A stretch of DNA of 64,000 nucleotides, from positions 62,001 through 126,000 of the forward strand of contig NHNW01000036.1 in NCBI GenBank assembly GCA_002786025.1, written 5' to 3'. This document shows positions 55,481-64,000 of this stretch, piece by piece. Made by a program: the position numbers and the translations under genes. This stretch comes from Zasmidium citrigriseum (taxonomy: Eukaryota > Ascomycota > Dothideomycetes > Mycosphaerellales > Mycosphaerellaceae). Positions within the stretch are counted from its first letter, which is position 1, and each line of letters starts with the position of its first letter. The notes beneath the pieces were generated by a model, which saw nothing but the letters and a program-made list of their open reading frames with translations, had not been told where the DNA came from and did no database searches.

Positions 55481-55746
55481 GTTGGATAGAGATTAGGTTG
55501 TCTGTCTTGTCAGCGACGATGGTGTTTGTCTTGGTTGTTGGTTGATGTAGAAGAGTTGGAGGTAGAAGTGTGAGAGCTGGAAGATTATAAGAATGCGAGA
55601 GCTGCCACTTGCATGTGATAAACAGCGCGAGAAAGGTGCAGATCGGAAAGTGAGGGCGAAATGAAAAGTGATAGGGTCTCCAAGCCCTGGCTGGTATCTC
55701 ATCTGCTTGAGCAGTAATGTACATGCAATGCTTTCGTCTATTGTTC
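55481..55746. other. Spacer between array paralogue F and NDUFA8
   Basis: This 266 bp stretch lies between the start of paralogue F and the stop of the complex I gene, both on the minus strand. It holds the promoter of F; nothing else was seen. Confidence 0.4.
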
Positions 55747-56382
55747 TTACTGCCCAAATATGGAGTGTGCCTAGCGTCTCATTAGCTCTGGTCAGCGGCA
55801 AGGGAGGGTGATATCTTACGTAGATCTGCCTCTTCCGCAGATGCACTGGTGTCTCATTCTCTGGAGCACCTGGGATCGTCTTCTCGAGTTTCCTGCCCAT
55901 ATCATCAGCATTTCATGTCTGCTATCTTCATCTTTACAATTTCCCACTCACAGGTTGTCAAACACACACTTATTTAAACCCCTCTCCAGCTTCCGGCATT
56001 GCCACAACTGCTGGTTGTTGTTGTCCAAGCATTGCCAGTGTGCCCGAAATTGCTCCAGACAGCTCTTGTTGATATCCTCAACCACGCTGGCAGCACATCG
56101 CGTGACCTTCCTGCCCTCCTTCAAACACTCCGTCTCGCCCTTGCCGTTGGCCTGGTCTTTGCAATGCATGAAGTCATCGTTGTAGGGCTTGCAGCGGGCG
56201 CCGATGAAGAAGGAGGCGGAGAGCAGGGGAGCGGAGGAGGCGCCGACTTCTGGGACCTTGGGGATGCTGTCGGGGAGGGGTGTGGTGTCGATGAGGACTT
56301 GCTGGTTGAAGCTGGCGTACTGATTAGCGGTTATTAACCAAATGGTACTGAGCATTAATTACCGGGGCGGTCTGGCGGACAT
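55747..56382 (-). CDS. NADH:ubiquinone oxidoreductase subunit NDUFA8 (20.8 kDa, twin CX9C)
   Basis: Exons 56382-56363, 56311-55952, 55892-55820 and 55770-55747 give 158 residues. NDUFA8 is an accessory subunit of mitochondrial complex I, imported into the intermembrane space and oxidised through twin CX9C pairs. Seen: FNQQVLIDTTPLPDSIP, the first Cys pair region ARCKPYNDDFMHCKDQ, further Cys in RCAASVVEDINKSC and HWQCLDNNNQQLWQC, and the conserved NETPVHLRKRQIY near the end. The first exon is only 20 nt (MSARPPR) and the last only 24 nt, encoding AHSIFGQ; both are set by frame and splice signals. An internal acceptor CAG was skipped because it breaks the frame. Confidence 0.87.
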
Positions 56383-56708
56383 GGTGGGCTGCTGGTTGTG
56401 TGTGTCGCAGTCAATCCGCCCTCCCAATGCGACTGGACTTCGAGCTGTGGTGAGGTCGGCGGAGAGCGTAAGGAAATCGGGAGCAGCCGATTGGCCGAGC
56501 AGCCCAGGAACGGCAGGCGCGTCTGAGCTTCTTCGCGCTTCACCTCGAATCTGCGCCCATTGTTGACCTTCATCCGCTCACTTTCGCTGGTTGTCTTTAT
56601 TGCGACACAGCCGGTCGCTTTTTCTGCACTTGCTTAATACCTCCTCCTTCTTCTTCGCGAACGATTGATCCTACTGAAAGCTGCAGCGACTGAATACGAG
56701 CTGCAAAG
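56383..56708. promoter_or_regulatory. Divergent promoter region, NDUFA8 and nucleoporin
   Basis: A 326 bp space between divergent housekeeping genes, without a recognised TATA box. Confidence 0.45.
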
Positions 56709-58223
56709 ATGAGCATCTTCGGCAACACGCAGCAAAACCAGCCTGCGGGCGGCGGCGGCCTGTTTGGATCGAGCACGACGCAGAATACAGGAGGTGGAGG
56801 GCTCTTTGGTTCAAATGCGAATGCGAACACTAGCGGATCAGGTGGCGGGTTGTTTGGAGCATCTACGAACCAGCAAAGCACAGGAGGAGGATTGTTTGGC
56901 TCGAGTACGGCGCAGAAACCTAGCACCGGAGGCGGTCTCTTTGGATCAAGTACCAACCAGCAGAACACGGGCGGCGGAGGACTCTTCGGCTCTAGCACGA
57001 ATCAGCCCAGCACTGGCGGAGGAGGACTATTCGGATCCAACACGAACCAGCAACAACAACAAAGCACTGGTGGAGGCCTCTTTGGCTCCAGCACTACCCA
57101 GCAGGGTAACACTGGTGGTGGAATTTTCGGGAACGCCAACGCCAACGCAACGACAGGAAACAGTGATTACATTGCTCGCATGCGAAATGCAGGGTCTGGC
57201 CAGACATCGTTGTTCGGCACAAATACCCAGCAGCAGCAGCCCTCGCTATTCGGAGCTTCAGGAGCGCAGGCCCAGCAGCCTCAACAACAACAACAAGCGC
57301 AACAGCCTCAGCCCACATCAACGTACAATCCGGCGACTGTGTCTGTAGGCAACTTGGGGCACACTATGACGCAGGCTCAACTTCAAAAACTACAGTTTGC
57401 TGGCGTCTCCACCACACCTAACGAGAAGTCGATCGCCGAACAGATCCGTACCGTGTACGCGAAATGGAATCCAGACAGCGACATGACCATCCTGAAGACG
57501 TACCTCTACAACGCAGTGCCAAAGGAGTACGCCCCTTTCTTCTACCCGAATACCGCGGCTGGCGAGGACGAGAGGAGCTGGGAAGAGGCATTGAGCCGCA
57601 AGCCAGATCCGCCCAAGGTCGATGGCAAGGAGGTCGAGAATCTCGCATACGTGCCCATCCTGGTGAGGGGGTTCCAAGCGCTTGGCAAGCGGGCGGAGAC
57701 TCAGGCGACCATTGTACAGCAGATGCGCGCCCGGCTACACGAGATGCACAATTCGCTGACGGCAATCATGGACGCGCACGAGCAGAGAATCACCGCAAAC
57801 ATCTCCAAGGCGAAGCGACAGCATAGGGTGTTGCAGCAGAAGTGTTTGAGGCTGTCGGTGAAGGTCCAGGTACTTCGTAACAGAGGCTATGCGCTGGATG
57901 CGGCGGAAGAGGGCCTGAGGAAGACGTTGTTGAGTCTGGAGAAGCAAGTGATGGATCCTGGATTCATGGGCAGGGAAGATGAGATCTGGGCGAGAATGAT
58001 CGCGCTGAAGGAGAAGGCGAGATGGTTGGAGGAAGAAGGGAAGCTGGTGAATGCGCAGATACAGCAGCAGCAGAGCAGCAGTCAGACTGCGGTGCCCGAA
58101 GACGTCTTGGCCAAGACGAGAAAGATCCTCAAAGACTACGACGGCCAGCTGCAGCACCTAGGCAAGGAGCTGGAGGACGTCAAGAAAGAATTCGAGGATT
58201 GGGAACAGAGCCGGAAACCGTAA
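56709..58223 (+). CDS. NUP57: FG nucleoporin of the Nup54/Nup57 family
   Basis: One exon, 504 residues. It is a central-channel nuclear pore protein that forms the Nsp1-Nup49-Nup57 complex in yeast. The first 160 residues are GLFG-type repeats (GGGLFGSS and GGGLFGAS, at least eight units) interspersed with Gln/Asn/Thr-rich spacers; a Gln-rich linker follows. From about residue 220 the conserved helical region begins ([20 protein letters not shown]), with [13 protein letters not shown] and coiled coils such as [20 protein letters not shown] and a C-terminal [17 protein letters not shown] helix. It lies convergent to TOM5. The yeast name is used by family position only. Confidence 0.9.
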   Translation: MSIFGNTQQNQPAGGGGLFGSSTTQNTGGGGLFGSNANANTSGSGGGLFGASTNQQSTGGGLFGSSTAQKPSTGGGLFGSSTNQQNTGGGGLFGSSTNQPSTGGGGLFGSNTNQQQQQSTGGGLFGSSTTQQGNTGGGIFGNANANATTGNSDYIARMRNAGSGQTSLFGTNTQQQQPSLFGASGAQAQQPQQQQQAQQPQPTSTYNPATVSVGNLGHTMTQAQLQKLQFAGVSTTPNEKSIAEQIRTVYAKWNPDSDMTILKTYLYNAVPKEYAPFFYPNTAAGEDERSWEEALSRKPDPPKVDGKEVENLAYVPILVRGFQALGKRAETQATIVQQMRARLHEMHNSLTAIMDAHEQRITANISKAKRQHRVLQQKCLRLSVKVQVLRNRGYALDAAEEGLRKTLLSLEKQVMDPGFMGREDEIWARMIALKEKARWLEEEGKLVNAQIQQQQSSSQTAVPEDVLAKTRKILKDYDGQLQHLGKELEDVKKEFEDWEQSRKP

Positions 58224-58545
58224 GGAGCAGAGGTATGGAGCGTAATGCGTGGGAGTTGGGTATGATTTGTACTTGTCTTGCTGCGTTTTGAGCGAAGGCG
58301 TTCTGTGACGAGCATGGAAGACTCGAATCGCCGGTCATGCGAGGCGGGCATCCAAGGAAATGCGAAGCTTGCAATGAATCTTCTACCATCCCATTCCACC
58401 TCTCAGTGTCTGTGCATCCCTCTCCCTCCCCTCATCTTTCTATCGAGAAGCGATTCAGCCTTTCAACGCCGCGCTGAGAGGTATCCCATTCCCTTTTGTA
58501 TGCTGTACAGTATAATACATGTTCCCAGTCTCTTTCGCTGGCTTT
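58224..58545. other. Convergent intergenic region
   Basis: Between the stops of the nucleoporin and TOM5 genes, moderately pyrimidine-rich, consistent with two 3' UTRs. Confidence 0.5.
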
Positions 58546-58813
58546 TTATACGAGCTTCTTGACGGCGTCGACTGCAAAGGGGGCTGTACCATCACTGTCA
58601 GTCGGCTGCAGACTACCTTCATGAACATTCAAGCTCTTACAAAAGTACAGCACCACGCACATGCTGATCATGCCGTAGAGTGTCTGGGCCGCTGCTTGCT
58701 CTTGCTGCTTGAGCTCTTCCGCTGATGGGGGTGGAGGTGCTTGGAAGGAGTCAGTAGTTGTCGCGCGCATGTTGCGATGGGATTCTTTGAGTTCTCTTAC
58801 GGCCGCCGAACAT
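58546..58813 (-). CDS. TOM5: Mitochondrial import receptor subunit Tom5
   Basis: Three exons, 58813-58801, 58739-58641 and 58583-58546, give 49 residues. Tom5 is a tail-anchored subunit of the outer-membrane TOM complex that helps pass preproteins to the Tom40 pore. Seen: an MFGG start on a 13 nt first exon, the PPPPPSAEELKQQEQAA stretch (acidic/helical, facing the cytosol), one hydrophobic anchor TLYGMISMCVVLYFS, and PFAVDAVKKLV at the C-terminus, typical of fungal Tom5. Both introns are needed: intron 1 is GTAAGA to CCAAG and intron 2 GTAAGA to TACAG. Unspliced frames give a false 75-residue protein from a later ATG. Confidence 0.85.
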
Positions 58814-59066
58814 CTTGATTGATTCTCTCGATTTGTTGTGTGAGAAGGCTGGATTGAATCTGCACGTGTTGCTCGGAGGAAGTGAATCTGAAAGCTCGGG
58901 CTGGGCCGCTTGACGTCGGCGCCGCGACCTTCTTTCAAGGAGCGCTCACAACTGCTTTCAGACTTCCAACTTCCACCATCCACCACCTCCTGCACTCTCG
59001 ACACTCACCACCTTCGCATCGGCGGCCATTATCTCTTTGACGATTGGTGATTCGGATACCGCAAAC

Positions 59067-60589
59067 ATGGAGGACCTCGAGCAGCCAGCAGGCTCGCCAT
59101 CGCTCGACGCGGGCCCCGAACCGCAGGGCAACAACGACCCAGGAGACACTCTGCGCCCAGAGATCGAGGAGGAAGATGGTGCCGGCGGAACACCACCAAT
59201 GGCAGATCCACAGGCAGACATGGAGACGCGCGATGATGACGAGCATCCGGTCACAGCAACCAAGAACGGCACAAACGGGACTGGCAATGGAGAGGATCAA
59301 GGCGACAGCGAAAACCCAGACAACACCGGCGCCGCAGTCGACGATGATGATGACCTGGAGTCAGAACTTGAGGAGCTTGACGAGAAGGAATTCGAGGATT
59401 TCGACCCTTCTGCCTTGAACCTACCAGAGCAGCCACTCGCAGTGGACGAGAGCAACGTCGCGTTGCTAGGCGTTCACAAGCGTAAGCGAACTGCCGAGGA
59501 AGAAGCTGAGCGTGAGCGAAAGAAGAAGAGGAAAGAGAAGAAGCGCGACAAGCCGAAGCGCAGCAGGAGAGGCGGCGATGAGGAAGACTTCGAGGGCGGA
59601 GAGGAGCTTTCTGGGAAGAGGAGCCGGAAAGATGGTAGAGCCGTCAAGTCGAAGAGTAGGGCTCGGACACCCGACGATGTCGATGAGGAGAATCTGCCAC
59701 CAGAGGAGCGTGAGTAGTAGTCTCATTCCCGGATGCTATACAGGATACTGACATTCTACATACAGGCCGCAGACGTGCCATCGACCGCAAGATCGACGAA
59801 GCACTCAAGACTAACCGTGTCTCGAGACGCAAAGCCGCCCAAGTGGCAGAAGAGCGTGCAGACGAGGACATCGAGAACATGCGGCGTCTGATTATCAACG
59901 CTTGCCAGGCCGACCAAACAGCTCGTCAAAAGGGCGAAGTCGCTACGAAGAAGCTCCAGATCCTACCGCAGGTCGTAGAGTTGATGAACCGCAACACCAT
60001 CCAGTCCCAGCTTGTCGACCCAGAAGTCAACATTCTCGAGGCCATCCGTTTCATGCTAGAGCCCGCCGACCACGACGCCGCCCTCCCCAACTATCAAATC
60101 CAGCGGGAGCTCTTCGCCATCCTCGGCAAACTTAGCATGTCCAAAGAAGCTTTGATATCATCAGGCATCGGCAAAGTCGTCCTCTTCTACAGCAAATCTA
60201 TCCAGCCACAACCCGAGATCAAACGCCAGGCCGAGCGCCTCAGCTCCGAATGGATGCGCATTGTCCTGAACAAGGGCAAGGACCGTCGCAACGTTCCCGT
60301 CGAGACCAGAATGTACGACCCGGTTGCAGCCCAGCAATCGCAACGCCCAAGTGCCTCGCAATCGCAAGCAGCGCTCGCAGCCAAGAAGAAACGCGATGCC
60401 CAGAATGCGTTTGCTCCACAGAACCGCGCGAGAGTCGAGGGTGGTGTCGGTACTTACACGATTGCACCCGTGAGCAATCTGAGCAATGCTCAAGGCGTTA
60501 GCGCTCGTAGATTGGGCGCTAGCGGAGATGACATGTTCAGAAAGATCACAGCTCGGAGTGCGGCGAAGGGTGGGAGTGGCCGGCGATAG
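59067..60589 (+). CDS. IWS1: Transcription elongation factor Iws1/Spn1
   Basis: Exons 59067-59709 and 59766-60589 give 488 residues. Iws1/Spn1 binds Spt6 and RNA polymerase II during elongation. The N-terminal half is acidic and disordered, then basic (ERERKKKRKEKKRDKPKRSR, a nuclear signal). The folded core, about residues 250-400, is the TFIIS N-terminal (LW) fold: TKKLQILPQVVELMNRNTIQ, SQLVDPEVNILEAIRFMLEP, and RELFAILGKLSMSKEALISS, then SSEWMRIVLNKGKDRR. The intron (GTGAGT to TACAG) joins PPEE to RRRRAIDRK. The frame is open further upstream but has no ATG. It shares a 253 bp divergent promoter with TOM5. Confidence 0.92.
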
Positions 60590-61183
60590 AAGGAGGGTAG
60601 GCATTGCGATTGTGAGATTCGGCGGGGCATTATTCTTGAGTCCTGGCGTGCAGTCTCGAAGCTGATGAGCTAGAAAGCCTTGGGGCTTCGAGCGCTGCCC
60701 TAAAGGCTTGATTGGCGAACAGGCAGAACTTGTATCACTACCACAGATTTTGGAAAGAATCTGCCCGACAGGCAAAGAGAACATCAATCCTTCATGTTCT
60801 CTTGGTTCTCTTGGCGTTCGACGCCGCCGCGCTTTGTAAGGCGCTGAGTCCCTCTTCCCTTCATCCTCTCAGCGGCTGAGACAGCCAGGGCTGTGATAGA
60901 TCGCGGAATGACGACGAGTTGGATAAGTCGTTGGACGTGCGAAAATCAAATCACTCATAGTCTAGGCGCGATTGGGTATTGTCAACAAGCTTAGATGGCG
61001 CAACATATCCTTCAAAGAGTGCTTCCGCTCCTCAGCCGCGTCGCCCTATTTGATTTTAGAGAGTAAGTATTTGTGTAAAATGTGATGACGGACTCAGAGT
61101 GATTTGAACAGGAAGAAGATGTTGAATAGGCTTTAGATTCCCAGATCTTTCCTCTCCTTTCTCTCAAATCTTTCTATACCAAC
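60590..61183. other. Intergenic region
   Basis: This 0.59 kb lies between IWS1 and the MetE-like gene, both on the plus strand. Nothing beyond 3' UTR and promoter can be suggested. Confidence 0.45.
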
Positions 61184-62346
61184 ATGCCACCAACACCCAC
61201 CGTCCGCGGCGTCCACCTCGTGGGTTCTATCCCTCTGTCTAACACATCGGAAGTCTTCCGCAAAGTAACATCAGCCCTTCCTAATCGCCTCCGCCGGATC
61301 CCAGACGGAGAAACGGGATCAAGAGGGAACTTTGCGGCATGGCAAGCTCCTATTATCGGGCGTTGGGATGTGGTTCTTAATCCTTTGATTCGGAGATATT
61401 TGAAGCTTGAGAATCTGGAGCTGCCGGAGTACACTGAGGATGAGAAGAAGAGAGTGATTGAGGAGATGGAGGAGAAATTGGAGACGGAGTACGATGTTGT
61501 GGCGTTGGAGAGTTACGCGGTGTTCAAGAGGATGAAAGAGGAGGGTATCATTGAGAGGGATGTGAGATTCCTTGTTGCGTTGCCGAGTCATGTTACTGTT
61601 ACGGCGTTGTTTGTGAGGGAGGGGTTTCAGGCGGAGTTTGAGGGTGTTTATGAGAAGACGTTGGGGAGGGCTTTGGGGAGAATTCAACAGCAGATTCCGA
61701 GGGAGGAGTTGGCGATTCAGTGGGATTGTCCGCTTGAGATGGGAATGCTTGATGGGGTTGATCTTCCGGATCGAGATACGGAGAAGTGGTGGGAGAGGTC
61801 GGTGTTGGAGGGTGCGGTGGAGAGGCTGGCGAGGGTTTGTGAACTGGTTGAGGAAGGCGTGGAGTTGGGGGTGCATTTGTGTTACGGTGAGTCGAGATTT
61901 TCGTGTCGTCATTTCTTGTTTGTTGTCTCTGACTTTGGCTAGGCGATATGAAGGGAAAGCATTTCATCGAGCCTAAGACTGCAGATTCGCTCGTTCATAT
62001 GGCAAGGGGAGTCCTGGACCGCTGCCGGCGAAGGGTCGACTACATTCATCTGCCAGTGCCAAAAGACCGTACGGACGAAGCATATTTCGAGCCCTTGAGC
62101 GGACTTTCGGGGTATTTGCGTGATGGACACGAGCTTTGCTTGGGTCTTGTGCATCCAGATGATCTTGAAGGTACCCAAGAGAGGATCCAGGTGGCGGGCA
62201 AGTTCGTGCCTGCCTTCAGTGTTTCCAGTGAGTGCGGTATGGGCCGTAGATCGCAGGAGGCTTTCGGAAGTCTGCTCGAGATTGCTCTGGCGGTGTCAGA
62301 GCCAGTTGAAGCGGGTCGAGAACAATCACAGAGTCAAGAGCTCTAA
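61184..62346 (+). CDS. MetE-like (cobalamin-independent methionine synthase/UROD-fold) protein
   Basis: Exons 61184-61886 and 61943-62346 give 368 residues. The barrel fold is that of the C-terminal catalytic half of MetE, which moves a methyl group to homocysteine, but this short stand-alone form lacks the N-terminal half and its reaction is unknown. Seen: PTVRGVHLVGSIPLSNTSEV and RIPDGETGSRGNFAAWQ at the start, IQWDCPLEMGMLDG (the metal/substrate strand region), VHLCYGDMKGKHF across the intron, and SSECGMGRRSQEAF near the end, where a Cys is expected to bind zinc. The last 20 residues are Ser/Gln-rich. Its stop is three bases from the stop of TRM9. Confidence 0.82.
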
Positions 62347-62349
62347 ACC

Positions 62350-63173
62350 TCATGTCTCCTCGCGTGTGGCTATGGCCCACCAATTGTCTTTCTCATAGCC
62401 AGCCTCTATCACCTTTCCACTTGCAGCTGCGATGTCGTGTTCGAGCTCGCCCTTTCGGTACAGATGGTAGTAGCGATGAAATGTCTTGTCGGTGGACGGC
62501 GCCTGGGTGCCATCCTCGTTCTTGGCCTTCTTTGAGCCTTTCATGACCCAAGGCACCATAACATCTTGGTCGTCTTTCTCACTCCATCCACGACGACTGC
62601 TCTCCTGCTCCAGCGCCCATACGTACACGAGCGCTTGGCCGTCAGGTCTGAGCGTCTCCAGGATTGACCTCACGGCCTGAATGCGTCGTTCAGGCGTGGA
62701 GAGGTGATGAACGACAGCAATGGATATGGCAAAGTCAAAATAGTGCAGCTGATGCGGTAAATCCAAGATATCCGCAACAGCGACTGCATGTGGCTGATGC
62801 TGTGAAGCAATTTGCACGAGATTGTGAGATCTGTACTTACCTTGTCAGTTACTCGATCTTACTCACCGTTGCAAGTGCACACACCGGTCTGATCCAACTA
62901 TGAAGATCTCAGGATTAACGGCGAGGTATTTGCCGTTGCCACAACCTATGTCAAGGCCTATAGATCCCGCAGGTAGGTCCTTCAGGAAGCGTTCTATGAT
63001 CGGCCAGGGCTGCATGGCATCAGTCATTGTTCCCTGGTTTGCCAAGGAGTCTCGCCGATTCTGACCTTGTAGCGAGTCGAAGAGAAGTGCGAGGCAATCT
63101 GCTCGTACACGCTGTGCACGTGCTCTTCTTCGTAGTTCTCACCTCGGCTCGGTTCTGCGTTTTGATCGTTCAT
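62350..63173 (-). CDS. TRM9: tRNA (carboxymethyluridine-34) methyltransferase Trm9
   Basis: Exons 63173-63066, 63009-62885 and 62830-62350 give 237 residues. Trm9 with Trm112 methylates carboxymethyluridine at the wobble base of some tRNAs, completing the Elongator pathway. Seen: [20 protein letters not shown], then [19 protein letters not shown] motif I as [22 protein letters not shown] across intron 2, [20 protein letters not shown] and [15 protein letters not shown], and [26 protein letters not shown] near the end is characteristic. Only the methyltransferase domain is present, as in yeast Trm9. The order of exons was set by frame and by these motifs. Confidence 0.9.
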
Positions 63174-63971
63174 TGTGGTCTTGCCCTGGATTCTTTGTCT
63201 GTCTTTGCCTGGAACGCGGCCTTCGTCGGGAGTCACGTGAGGGCAAGAGATCGCGATATCCTTGCCTTGATTCTTGCCCCCTGGGTGGCGAAGATGCAGA
63301 ACAGAAAATGGATGGAATTGTGTTCTTGTGAGAGAGGAAGAGACCTTCGAAGAGAGCAGGTGAAATCGGCTCCGGGAAGTCCCGCTTGGTGGACCCACTC
63401 TGACTTGACCTCACCTTCCTCCTCCTGTTCTCCGTCTGGCCATCCGCGCTCTGCATATCCCATCTCCCTTCTGCACGCCTGCATCTTCGGTGAGACTAGA
63501 ACGCTCGCAGCGCATATCGTCTTTGTCTTCGCTGCAATGGTTGTCTCTACGTTCTTTGAGACTTCGCTTACCTCCGACCTTCCTCCTCTTTGTCTCTCTC
63601 CGTCGAAATGTCTCTGCACGAAGGGACACAAAGACACCTGATGTCTGGCTCACATTCGAGCGTGGCAAGTAAAATTTGAAGCAGGTCTCTGCCCTCCATG
63701 TCGAACACTTCCTCGTTTCCCAACAATGCTCTAGCCAGGTGAAGTCTAATCTGCCATTGTCCGCTGCGATTGACATCAAAGGACAATACGACCTGCGCTA
63801 CTATTGAGCAAACATCTCTTCTTAATCTGCATTCGCCACTTCTAACTTTGCAAACTTCCCCTCGCACTCATGCCGAACGTTCTCTCTCGACTCTTCGCCC
63901 TTACTTTTGCTCAACCATACGAGCTAGTCTCTTACTACCTACAACGCACTTTTACTTCACATCAAGGAACA
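63174..63971. promoter_or_regulatory. Divergent upstream region of TRM9 and the last ORF
   Basis: This 0.8 kb separates the TRM9 start from an ATG at 63972. Open frames of 100-200 codons on both strands have irregular composition and no family-like sequence. The right end is pyrimidine-rich (63820-63960), as in many fungal leaders. Confidence 0.4.
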
Positions 63972-64000
63972 ATGGTGGCCAAGACAAGGTCCAAGGCGGG
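63972..64000 (+). CDS. Possible start of a gene cut by the right edge
   Basis: An ATG follows a pyrimidine-rich stretch and the bases AACA, a good fungal start context. The frame then reads MVAKTRSKA to the edge. Nine residues are too few to identify anything. Confidence 0.3.

Noticed and set aside
35..64000. Search for tRNA and rRNA genes, CRISPR arrays and transposon ends
   Set aside because: No cloverleaf A/B box pair, no rRNA-like sequence, no regularly spaced repeats and no terminal repeats were seen by eye. A tRNA scan would be decisive.

Overview
The window is nuclear DNA of a filamentous ascomycete. Genes are compact, with short GT-AG introns of about 45-100 nt, branch-site-like CTAAC/CTGAC sequences and intergenic gaps of 0.1-1.6 kb. 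Family content (Mn-type lipoxygenase, GFA proteins, DASH Ask1, a tandem family that looks like DUF7918) suggests a Dothideomycete, perhaps of the Mycosphaerella group. That placement is an inference, because no marker gene is present. No rRNA, tRNA, transposon or CRISPR was seen.

Layout. 1-12.7 kb: Yme2 (cut by the left edge), a secreted lipoxygenase, the Nem1 partner Spo7, a Cld1/ABHD5-type hydrolase, kinetochore Ask1, a short-chain dehydrogenase and a two-domain GFA protein. 13.3-22.5 kb: a large LIM-RhoGAP and the microtubule protein Stu1/CLASP. 23-36.4 kb: a BSP-type metallopeptidase, a pyrimidine 5'-nucleotidase, a disordered basic protein, a multi-KH RNA-binding protein, an NmrA-like protein followed in the same frame by a second ORF after one TAG, and a TauD-type dioxygenase. 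36.7-44 kb: a small membrane protein, an F-box protein, carnitine acetyltransferase and mitochondrial malate dehydrogenase.

44.4-55.5 kb is the most unusual part. Six paralogous genes lie head to tail on the minus strand with nothing else between them. Each has an N-terminal globular domain of about 200 residues (DUF7918-like) and a disordered, charged, probably nuclear tail, often ending in a coiled coil. Intron positions and phases are shared, with stepwise intron loss in two copies, one GC-AG intron and one internal 3 x 111 nt repeat. Three tails carry SUMO-interaction-like IDLT plus acidic motifs, two of them beside psi-K-x-E sites.

55.7-64 kb returns to housekeeping genes: complex I NDUFA8, nucleoporin Nup57/54, Tom5, elongation factor Iws1/Spn1, a MetE-like protein, tRNA methyltransferase Trm9 and the start of one more ORF at the right edge. 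Exon boundaries were read by eye from splice consensus, frame and family similarity; no alignment or transcript data were available. Individual junctions may be off by a few bases.
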